A DNA stretch of 5,141 nucleotides from Candidatus Sabulitectum sp. Lineage in GTDB: Bacteria; Fermentibacterota; Fermentibacteria; Fermentibacterales; JCC-6. The stretch's first letter is position 1. Each line of letters begins with the position of its first letter. The notes beneath the pieces were generated by a model. That model was not told the origin of the DNA. It ran no database searches and was given only the letters and a program-made list of their open reading frames with translations. The position numbers and the translations under genes were made by a program. Below are positions 1-5,141 of this stretch, piece after piece. The stretch spans positions 1 through 5,141 of the forward strand of contig JAOZRM010000208.1 in the NCBI GenBank assembly GCA_029940175.1, in the 5' to 3' direction.

Positions 1-999
1 GCTCGAGCTGATCGCAATCTGATGAGCTTGTTCTTCTCCAAACACCTTTTTTATTGCCGCACTCTCACACTTGTCATTAAGTACTGTTGATGTACCGTGG
101 GCATTTATGTAACCGATGTCTTCACGATTTAAGCCTGCGTCTTCCAGTGCGGTAAGCATTGCACGCTTCATTCCGCTACTCTCAGGCTCAGGAGCAGTAA
201 GATGATAAGCATCAGCAGTATTTCCATATCCTGCCATCTCACTATAGATTCTTGCGCCACGCTTCACGGCATGACTCAGGCTCTCCAGAACAACAATACC
301 GGCTCCCTCTCCCATTACAAAGCCATCACGGTTCTTATCGAAAGGTCTGCTTGCATTCTCTGGGGACTCATTTGTGGTCATTGAGCGAGTTGAACAGAAA
401 GCTCCATAAGGCAATGGAGAAATACATGCTTCTGAGCTGCCGGCAAGAATAACATCAGCATCTCCCCTCTGGATTATTCTGCAAGCGTCACCAATTGCAT
501 TTGATCCAGTTGAACATGCCACTGAGGGAGCAGATAACGGACCCTTCAAGCTAAACCTGATGGACACAAGTGCAGCAGCCATATTCACAAGCATTCTGGA
601 CACAAGGAATGGACTTAAACCACGAGGTCCTTTTTCTTCAAGACGGGAATACCCCTCATCAAGAGCCTGTGCACCACCGATACCGGAGCCGATCACAACA
701 CCAGCTCTATTTCTGTCAAAAGATGTCAGTCCGGAATCTTCCATTGCCATTGCTGAAGCAGCCACAGCAAACTGTGTGAATCTATCCATACGGCTGGCTG
801 ATTTTCTATCAATCCAATTCTCTGCCTGGAAACCTCGAACCTCCGCAGCGAGCTTTGACCGGTAATCTGATACGTCAAAATGAGATACCCTTGCAATTCC
901 GTTTCGGCCCTCCAGAAATGCGTTAAAGGTCTCTTCAGCACCAATACCCAGTGGCGTTACAGCACCAAGACCTGTGATAACTACTCTGCGTTCACTCAT
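1..999 (-). CDS. fabF: 3-oxoacyl-ACP synthase II (FabF), C-terminus beyond window
   Basis: Condensing enzyme of type II fatty acid synthesis. It joins malonyl-ACP to an acyl chain on its active-site cysteine, releasing CO2, in the cytoplasm. I translated 333 codons from the ATG at 999 with no stop before the left edge. They match FabF along their length: start MSERRVVITGLGAVTPLG, then GSGIGG (about 104-109), the nucleophile Cys162 in VACSTG (E. coli FabF Cys163), the GFVMGEGAG loop (about 226-234), and the first catalytic His301 in NAHGTST (E. coli His303). The lysine and second histidine lie just past the edge; about 80 residues are missing for a usual length near 412. The start is supported by AAGGA about 10 nt upstream. 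Small deviations from common consensus are Val306 where NAHGTST is often followed by Pro, and Val-Ala-Cys-Ser in place of Thr-Ala-Cys-Ala. acpP, a frequent upstream neighbour, is absent; the gene is divergent from the TIR operon. Confidence 0.96.
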   Translation of the reverse strand, partial: MSERRVVITGLGAVTPLGIGAEETFNAFLEGRNGIARVSHFDVSDYRSKLAAEVRGFQAENWIDRKSASRMDRFTQFAVAASAMAMEDSGLTSFDRNRAGVVIGSGIGGAQALDEGYSRLEEKGPRGLSPFLVSRMLVNMAAALVSIRFSLKGPLSAPSVACSTGSNAIGDACRIIQRGDADVILAGSSEACISPLPYGAFCSTRSMTTNESPENASRPFDKNRDGFVMGEGAGIVVLESLSHAVKRGARIYSEMAGYGNTADAYHLTAPEPESSGMKRAMLTALEDAGLNREDIGYINAHGTSTVLNDKCESAAIKKVFGEEQAHQIAISSS

Positions 1000-1007
1000 G
1001 AAGTAAA

Positions 1008-1015
1008 TTCCTTTA
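1008..1015 (-). promoter_or_regulatory. Ribosome binding site of fabF
   Basis: On the minus strand the sequence before the fabF ATG reads AAAGGAATTTACTTC. The AAGGA core lies about 10 nt before the start. It supports the ATG at 999 as the true start. Confidence 0.7.
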
Positions 1016-1025
1016 AAAACAATGA

Positions 1026-1043
1026 GAATGAAGCACTTCATTC
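1026..1043. promoter_or_regulatory. 18-bp palindrome in fabF leader, candidate operator
   Basis: gaatgaag-ca-cttcattc is a perfect 8-bp inverted repeat with a 2-bp centre, 27 bp before the fabF start codon. Its length, symmetry and position between the candidate -10 (1054-1059) and the ribosome binding site suit a dimeric repressor site. Fatty-acid genes are known to be controlled by such regulators (FapR, FabT, FabR types), but the sequence does not match an operator consensus I can name. It could also form a small hairpin in the leader mRNA. Confidence 0.4.
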
Positions 1044-1053
1044 AAGAAAAATT

Positions 1054-1059
1054 ATTCTA
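1054..1059 (-). promoter_or_regulatory. Candidate -10 element of fabF promoter
   Basis: The minus strand reads TAGAAT here, 5 of 6 matches to TATAAT, about 55 bp before the fabF ATG. No good -35 hexamer is found 16-18 bp upstream. A TTGCAT at 1086-1091 exists but is spaced for a poor TATCTA at 1063-1068 instead. The octamer AGAATAAT containing this site recurs on the same strand at 1098-1105 and 1120-1127, so the match may simply reflect AT-rich sequence. Confidence 0.25.
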
Positions 1060-1171
1060 CCTTAGATAATTAACTCAGCACCTTTATGCAAGAACAGATT
1101 ATTCTCTAATTATCTCTGTATTATTCTGCCGAAACCCGCAGGAAAGTGTACCATACCCACTTGCCCGAATC

Positions 1172-1200
1172 TTGGGAATATACCCTTATGTAAAGATAAT
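1172..1200 (+). promoter_or_regulatory. Sigma70-type promoter for the TIR operon
   Basis: TTGGGA at 1172-1177 (4 of 6 to the -35 consensus) is followed after exactly 17 bp by GATAAT at 1195-1200 (5 of 6 to the -10 consensus). Transcription would start near 1207, giving a leader of roughly 88 nt. Two short repeat systems overlap it, suggesting it may be regulated. The housekeeping consensus of this lineage is unknown, so this is an assignment by analogy. Confidence 0.45.
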
Positions 1201-1283
1201 GACCTCTGTAAATACACAACCGCACAGGTTTATTCTTATGTATATTCCTCACTGGTGGGGGGATCATCAATTTCACATAGAAC

Positions 1284-1287
1284 AGGA
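1284..1287 (+). promoter_or_regulatory. Ribosome binding site of the TIR gene
   Basis: AGGA is followed by 7 nt and then the ATG at 1295. An in-frame TGA directly precedes that ATG (1292-1294), so no earlier start is possible in this frame and the start is firm. Confidence 0.7.
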
Positions 1288-1294
1288 TAACTGA

Positions 1295-3535
1295 ATGAAC
1301 AAACAGGTATTTATCTGCCATTCAAGCAACGATGCGAAATTGGCAGGAAAACTTGTAAAGCAACTTGAGAACAGCGGGTACAGCTGCTGGATATCATCAA
1401 GAGATATTGAGGCAGGATCTGACTGGGCAGAATGTATATACAATGCAATAGCCACCTCTGCAGCTCTTGTTCTGGTTTATTCAGGTAACGCCAATGAATC
1501 ATGGCAGATCCGAAATGAACTTGACATTGCAACCAACCTGAAAATACCAATTGTTCCACTGATATTCGCGAAAAGTGAGATATCGAAGGGCATTAAATAC
1601 TTCACAAATTCACACCAGTGGCTTGATTGCACTTCCATGAGAACAAAGACGCCGGAGATCATCACAGCACTGAGTAAGATTACCGGAGATCAACCGGTAA
1701 TAAAAACAGAACCACCATCTCCAACAGGAAAAACAGGCCGCACCTGGAAAGCAATACCTGCAGCTGCACTTCTTCTTATCGCTGCATTTCTCTTGTATCC
1801 ATCACAAGAAACCACCACCTGCAACCACCACCTGATTAATCTTGTTGCAGGGGGCACAGACAGCTGGAACTACGCCACGGACATCATACCCGGTGCAAAT
1901 GGCGGAATAATCGCATCCGGTACGTGGGACTGGGGTTTCTGGAGCGAATTCTGGGTAACCAGTTTCGACAGCTCAGGCACTTTTCTGTACAGCTGGTCAG
2001 ATTCCCTTTCAGGTGAATGTAAACCCCAGCTACTTGCAACTGCAGATAATGGTTGCATAGCAGTATTTGCCACATATGCCGATACGCAGCACACAGGTTT
2101 TACCGTAAAAGCTATCAGATTCGATGCAACATGCAATGTTGTATGGGAATCAGAGAAGTGGATTGAACTGCTGGGAGCAATACAGCCTGACATTTCATCA
2201 CTCTGCTGGCTTCCGGATAGCAACGCTGTAGCTTCATTCACAGTGCGAATGCTTGATCAAAAACTTCAGTCAGCACATTTTTTCAACATTGGTGCTTCAG
2301 GCGGGGAACCGCAGCACTTCTTTCTTCGTAAAAATATAGAATCCCGCTGCATGGCAACTGCGCAGGATGGAACTATCATTCACTTCGGCAAAGACAGTAC
2401 CTCCGGAGCAAATGCAGTAACTCTTCTGGATTCCAGTGGAAATATCCTGGATCTTAGTGTTTATGGCGACCGTCGAACAACGGCAACTGCCGTAGAATTC
2501 CTTGCTGACAACTCAATAATCGCCACCTTCTCCATTGACGCTTTCGGTGCAGGTAATGGAGATCTTGCCGTTATAAAATTCTCTTCTGAATTCGAAATAA
2601 TCTGGGAAAAGACCTTTGGTGGTGATATGTCTGATTTCGCATCAGACATATTTGTAAGAAATGATGGATCTATCATTATTGCTGGTGCAACCACCAGTGA
2701 AGGAACAGATAGAGATGGGTGGGTGCTGTCTCTGAACAGTTCCGGGGATCTGCTCTGGGAAACCATGATAGATACAGGAGGAAGCGACTACCTTGCTTCT
2801 ATCAATCTGGATAAAGACAACATAATTCTTCTAACTGGAGTCTCCACCTGCTTTGGCAACAGAGATGCCTGGATTCTGCAGATGACACCGGACGGGAATT
2901 ACAACCACACAACCACACTTGGTCTTGATCTGTTCACTGAAGACTGGCAGACAGGTTTCCTGGATCAGTCAGTATGGGAAATGGGATACAACAGGAATTA
3001 CACTTCCGCCATAATGACAGATGACAGCACTGGAAACATGTCTCTGAACACAAACAATGTTCCTGTAATGCTCAGAGAATCTTTCAAGCTGGTTCCTGGT
3101 TTGTCTTTCTCTGCTGAGATCACTATTCCAGATATCAACACAGCTTCCGGTTGCAACTGGGTAGCCATGGGTACCACTGAGAACGATCTGGCAACTCTTC
3201 TTCAGGAGGCATCCAGAGGGGTAGATTGTGAATTCAAATGGAGCTACACTCAAAACATGAATGGAGAGCCGGAAGGGCTCAGCGCAACAACTTGCAGAGT
3301 TTCCCCCTGCACAACTATCACAGTTCCTGATACTCTCTGGCTTAACAGAGCTGAACCACAGCTCTTCACAATTGAAACCTGTACAGACACAGTAAAATTC
3401 TGGGTAAATGATAGCCTGCTCTACAGAACTCCATCGCTGAATACCCCTGATTCTCTCAAATTCTTCTTAAACGGCAGCTCCATGTCCATTCCCCACAGAA
3501 TTGATAACATCAGGATATTCTTGAGACGATGGTAA
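1295..3535 (+). CDS. Membrane TIR protein with beta-propeller and LamG-like ectodomain
   Basis: Predicted single-pass receptor-like protein of 746 residues. Residues 1-127 form a bacterial TIR domain: VFICHSS at strand A, CWISSRDIEAGSDW (31-44) as the BB-loop region, and ESWQIRNELDIA (68-79), in which Glu75 sits where the catalytic glutamate of NAD-cleaving TIR enzymes lies. A charged linker with Lys146, Arg149 and Lys152 precedes a hydrophobic stretch at about 153-168. By the positive-inside rule the TIR domain is cytoplasmic and the rest lies outside. Residues about 183-543 are beta-propeller repeats of about 50 residues with DGSIIIAG-, RDGWVLSL- and WEKTFGG-like signatures, clearest at 437-534. 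Residues 545-746 resemble a concanavalin/LamG-like beta-sandwich, with VNDSL at 704-708. Twelve cysteines follow the membrane segment, compatible with disulfides in an oxidising compartment. It overlaps the next gene by 7 nt, so the two form an operon. TIR and repeat calls are strong; sensing, NADase activity and a defence role are inference. Confidence 0.85.
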   Translation: MNKQVFICHSSNDAKLAGKLVKQLENSGYSCWISSRDIEAGSDWAECIYNAIATSAALVLVYSGNANESWQIRNELDIATNLKIPIVPLIFAKSEISKGIKYFTNSHQWLDCTSMRTKTPEIITALSKITGDQPVIKTEPPSPTGKTGRTWKAIPAAALLLIAAFLLYPSQETTTCNHHLINLVAGGTDSWNYATDIIPGANGGIIASGTWDWGFWSEFWVTSFDSSGTFLYSWSDSLSGECKPQLLATADNGCIAVFATYADTQHTGFTVKAIRFDATCNVVWESEKWIELLGAIQPDISSLCWLPDSNAVASFTVRMLDQKLQSAHFFNIGASGGEPQHFFLRKNIESRCMATAQDGTIIHFGKDSTSGANAVTLLDSSGNILDLSVYGDRRTTATAVEFLADNSIIATFSIDAFGAGNGDLAVIKFSSEFEIIWEKTFGGDMSDFASDIFVRNDGSIIIAGATTSEGTDRDGWVLSLNSSGDLLWETMIDTGGSDYLASINLDKDNIILLTGVSTCFGNRDAWILQMTPDGNYNHTTTLGLDLFTEDWQTGFLDQSVWEMGYNRNYTSAIMTDDSTGNMSLNTNNVPVMLRESFKLVPGLSFSAEITIPDINTASGCNWVAMGTTENDLATLLQEASRGVDCEFKWSYTQNMNGEPEGLSATTCRVSPCTTITVPDTLWLNRAEPQLFTIETCTDTVKFWVNDSLLYRTPSLNTPDSLKFFLNGSSMSIPHRIDNIRIFLRRW
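3512..3535 (+). promoter_or_regulatory. 7-nt stop/start overlap with weak Shine-Dalgarno
   Basis: The TIR gene ends CGA TGG TAA and the next gene begins ATG GTA AAC in another frame, sharing 3529-3535. The nearest purine-rich motifs are AGGA at 3512-3515, 13 nt before the ATG and so too far, and GAGA at 3523-3526. Weak independent initiation with an overlap suggests translational coupling and linked production of the two proteins. Confidence 0.6.
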
Positions 3536-4302
3536 ACGTAAAAAAAACCGCACACTCTCTATCTGCCAAACTGAAACTCAAACACATTCCCACACAAGCA
3601 GTGACACCGACATTGATACTCATGCTAACACTATTCGCTTTTGCCTTTCCTGTTGTTGAAACCGCAAATGCTCAGGAAATCCTCTTCTCCGACGGTTTTC
3701 AGAGCGGAGAAATAAGTGATGAGTGGACATTCTACGGAGATCCAGTTTCAGTTATCAATTCAGTTAATGGAAATCCAGCACCATCCTTCAACAACAACGG
3801 TGACTCAATGTGGTCAAGCGGGATCAAGTCCAGACAGACTTTCAGGATTCATGATGGACTGGTTATACAGTGTGATATTTTTCTCAGTTGTCACCCAAGA
3901 GGAACCTGGGTAGGTTCTTTCTTTGGTATACATGATCCGGCTTTAACCTCAGGAAATTCGGAACCATCAATTGTAGTTGGTTTTAAGTATTTGTATTCCG
4001 GAGAACTTGACTGGAAACAACCACACCTTGAGGGCAAGTTGGTATTGGTTGTTTCCAGATTCTACTCGAATGAAACCAATCCTGTGCTAATTCACATGAA
4101 CGACTGGCTGGACGGCTGGCACACATTCAAAATTGAAATATCACCAGAGGGTCTCTGCTCTTACTTTGTTAATGATTCGCTGATATCAAATGTGCAAGCG
4201 TCATTTCCGGACAGTCTGGACGAAGTAGGCATCTTTCTGGGAGGCAGAGCCACAAGCTGGGGAACAGCCCTTCATGACAACCTTCTGGTGTATGTGCCTT
4301 AA
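3529..4302 (+). CDS. Secreted concanavalin/LamG-like domain protein
   Basis: Protein of 257 residues, likely exported by Sec. The N-terminus has basic residues (Lys5, Lys6, Lys14, Lys16, Lys18), a hydrophobic core at about 28-43 and an Ala-Asn-Ala motif suggesting signal peptidase I cleavage after residue 48. There is no lipobox cysteine. The mature part (51-257) looks like one beta-sandwich of the concanavalin/LamG type: it begins ILFSDGFQSG and ends with the strand pattern WHTFKIEIS, YFVNDSL (212-218), PDSLDEVGIFLGG and HDNLLVYVP. The same landmarks occur in order in residues 545-746 of the upstream TIR protein, so the two domains are probably homologous. No enzyme motif or C-terminal sorting tail is seen. 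The ATG at 3529 lies inside the end of the TIR gene; a stop at 3505-3507 excludes an earlier start, and the next Met falls in the hydrophobic core. It may bind glycan or the receptor ectodomain; this is untested. Confidence 0.8.
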   Translation: MVNVKKTAHSLSAKLKLKHIPTQAVTPTLILMLTLFAFAFPVVETANAQEILFSDGFQSGEISDEWTFYGDPVSVINSVNGNPAPSFNNNGDSMWSSGIKSRQTFRIHDGLVIQCDIFLSCHPRGTWVGSFFGIHDPALTSGNSEPSIVVGFKYLYSGELDWKQPHLEGKLVLVVSRFYSNETNPVLIHMNDWLDGWHTFKIEISPEGLCSYFVNDSLISNVQASFPDSLDEVGIFLGGRATSWGTALHDNLLVYVP

Positions 4303-4309
4303 TACAGTG

Positions 4310-4334
4310 CGGGGGAACCACCCAGGCTCCCCCG
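4310..4334. terminator. GC-rich hairpin between convergent genes
   Basis: CGGGGGA (4310-4316) pairs perfectly with TCCCCCG (4328-4334) across an 11-nt loop, in the 54-bp gap between the converging genes. The stem can extend by a G-T wobble and a T-A pair. Neither side carries a clear U-tract (taatatct on the plus side), so this is either a weak intrinsic terminator acting in both directions or an mRNA 3'-end stabiliser. Confidence 0.55.
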
Positions 4335-4356
4335 TAATATCTATTCCCAATAGCAT

Positions 4357-5141
4357 CTATCTGAGAACTGTGACACTCCTCATGGAGTTCAATCCTTCAC
4401 CGTGAAACTTCATGAAGTAGAGACCACTGGAAAGCGCTGATGTTTCCAGTTCAAGGTTGTGATTACCAGCCTCCATCACTTCATTACAAAGAGTTTCAAC
4501 AACTCTGCCATGAATGTCGTAAAGAACCACTTCTGTAATTCCCGGTGCCGCTGTAGCAAAGCTCACAGAAGCCTGATTCACACATGGATTTGGGAAAATT
4601 GATGCAGCCTGCCCTGAAACAACTCCCCCGCTTATTCCTGTTCCATCATGCTCCCAGAGAGTGATTGTTGCATCGGCGAATGTTTCCAGTCCCTGATGTC
4701 TGTCGCCACTGAAAACAATGTACCAGTCGTCTGTGTGAGGAGCGTAGAACCATACTTGCCCTGCACTTTGTCCCTGAATTACTTCATAGCAATCAAATTC
4801 ATCACCGGCCTGGTACAGATCCCAGTTAGCTGAATCAACAATGAAGAAATCCGCTGTGCCTTCATCAAGGGGTTCTCCATAGTCTGATCTTGTGCTGGCA
4901 TAGTAATCTCTTCCATTCATAATATCAACTGGAAGATCATATTCAACCTCAATAAGATACTTCGTCCATGAGCCTTCGCTGAGCTCGTTCATATCCAGTT
5001 CCGGCATGAGAGCAGGTGGACTCCAGTCGAAGTAGTAATCAGTGCCGGGAACACTGTTAGTGATAACTTCAGTATAACCACCGGGTCCTACAAAATTACC
5101 CAAAGCACATGAGATGTTCATGTAATAATTTTGATTGTCAC
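4357..5141 (-). CDS. Secreted/surface protein with T9SS type A-like sorting tail, 5' end missing
   Basis: The reading frame is open from the right edge to TAG at 4357-4359, giving 260 residues. An ATG at 5121 exists, but it has no Shine-Dalgarno before it, the frame stays open upstream of it, and no signal peptide follows it; the true start is therefore probably outside the window. Counting from that Met, residues 175-254 match the 'Por secretion tail' pattern: IFPNP, then VVLYDIHGRVVETL, EAGNHNLELE, ALSSGLYFMKFHGEG and a final SVTVLR. Such tails direct outer-membrane translocation by the type IX system in Bacteroidota and relatives, usually with cleavage and surface attachment. The preceding 170 residues are rich in aromatic and acidic residues, with motifs such as DWYIVFSGDRHQGLETFAD. 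I do not recognise the family; they look beta-rich and non-enzymatic. It converges on the TIR operon and is probably not co-regulated with it. Confidence 0.8.
   Translation of the reverse strand, partial: DNQNYYMNISCALGNFVGPGGYTEVITNSVPGTDYYFDWSPPALMPELDMNELSEGSWTKYLIEVEYDLPVDIMNGRDYYASTRSDYGEPLDEGTADFFIVDSANWDLYQAGDEFDCYEVIQGQSAGQVWFYAPHTDDWYIVFSGDRHQGLETFADATITLWEHDGTGISGGVVSGQAASIFPNPCVNQASVSFATAAPGITEVVLYDIHGRVVETLCNEVMEAGNHNLELETSALSSGLYFMKFHGEGLNSMRSVTVLR

Larger units (their letters stand above)
1000..1294. other. Divergent intergenic region between fabF and the TIR operon
   Basis: This 295-bp AT-rich region has no credible coding sequence. It holds the leaders and promoters of both divergent genes plus several short symmetrical elements. 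A 9-bp inverted repeat agataatta (1064-1072) / taattatct (1107-1115) lies on the fabF side. A second, ggaatatac (1175-1183) / gtatattcc (1240-1248), brackets the -10 region of the TIR promoter. The octamer cttatgta is repeated at 1185-1192 and 1235-1242, exactly 50 bp apart. No tRNA, riboswitch or mobile-element end was recognised. Confidence 0.6.

Noticed and set aside
560..865. 101-residue plus-strand open frame over fabF
   Set aside because: It is a shadow of the fabF frame, which is conserved across this whole stretch including the active-site region.
880..1065. Small plus-strand open frame starting inside fabF and running into the intergenic region
   Set aside because: Most of it is antisense to the conserved N-terminus of fabF. 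It lacks a convincing ribosome binding site and its product resembles nothing known.
1257..1262. Run of six G in the TIR leader as a possible phase-variable tract
   Set aside because: The run is too short for frequent slippage, lies outside the coding region and does not fall between promoter elements.
1121..1321. 66-residue minus-strand open frame between fabF and the TIR gene
   Set aside because: It crosses the TIR promoter, leader and start codon on the opposite strand and has no recognisable protein features.
1870..2241. 123-residue minus-strand open frame inside the TIR gene
   Set aside because: It is antisense to the propeller-coding region, whose repeats are well kept in the plus frame; the minus product shows no domain and no good start context.
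1841..2926. PQQ-dependent dehydrogenase-type propeller in the TIR protein
   Set aside because: Repeats with Trp near their ends look superficially similar, but the recurring signatures are FGG, DGxIIxAG and RDxW, and no PQQ or catalytic residues are seen.
3529..3675. Lipoprotein signal for the secreted partner
   Set aside because: There is no cysteine near the end of the hydrophobic core; Ala-Asn-Ala points to signal peptidase I instead.
5119..5121. ATG at 5121 as the true start of the T9SS-tailed gene
   Set aside because: The frame stays open upstream to the edge, no Shine-Dalgarno precedes the ATG, and a T9SS cargo should begin with a signal peptide, which is missing here.
1..5141. CRISPR array, tRNA, rRNA, insertion sequence or phage attachment site
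   Set aside because: No regularly spaced repeats, tRNA-like folds, transposase or integrase coding sequence, or terminal repeats were found on either strand.

Overview
The window most likely comes from a Gram-negative, uncultivated-type bacterium of the FCB superphylum (Fermentibacterota, Cloacimonadota or a relative). This is an inference from three things: a C-terminal type IX secretion (T9SS) sorting-type tail on one protein, a secreted-type 'FGG' beta-propeller in another, and moderate GC. No rRNA or other phylogenetic marker beyond fabF is present to settle it.

Layout. Positions 1-999 (minus strand) hold the N-terminal 333 codons of fabF, a housekeeping fatty-acid elongation enzyme that runs off the left edge. 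Positions 1000-1294 are a divergent intergenic region with a reasonable sigma70-type promoter facing right, a weaker -10 candidate facing left, and several short inverted repeats, including an 18-bp near-perfect palindrome just upstream of fabF. Positions 1295-3535 (plus) encode a 746-residue protein made of an N-terminal TIR domain, one transmembrane segment, a beta-propeller of FGG-type repeats and a C-terminal concanavalin/LamG-like beta-sandwich. Positions 3529-4302 (plus) overlap its stop codon by 7 nt and encode a signal-peptide-bearing secreted protein whose whole mature part resembles the C-terminal domain of the TIR protein. After a GC-rich hairpin at 4310-4334, a convergent minus-strand gene (4357 to the right edge) encodes a surface or secreted protein ending in a T9SS type A-like sorting domain; its 5' end is outside the window.

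The interesting part is the two-gene operon at 1295-4302. The first protein reads as a membrane receptor: a cytoplasmic TIR effector with a candidate NADase glutamate (Glu75), a signal-anchor helix, and a large cysteine-containing ectodomain outside the membrane. It is, in effect, a Toll-like receptor with the domain order reversed. Its partner is a soluble protein sharing the membrane-distal domain. An envelope sensor coupled to a TIR enzyme, possibly in phage defence or cell-surface signalling, is a plausible but untested reading. fabF and the T9SS-tail gene look like unrelated neighbours.
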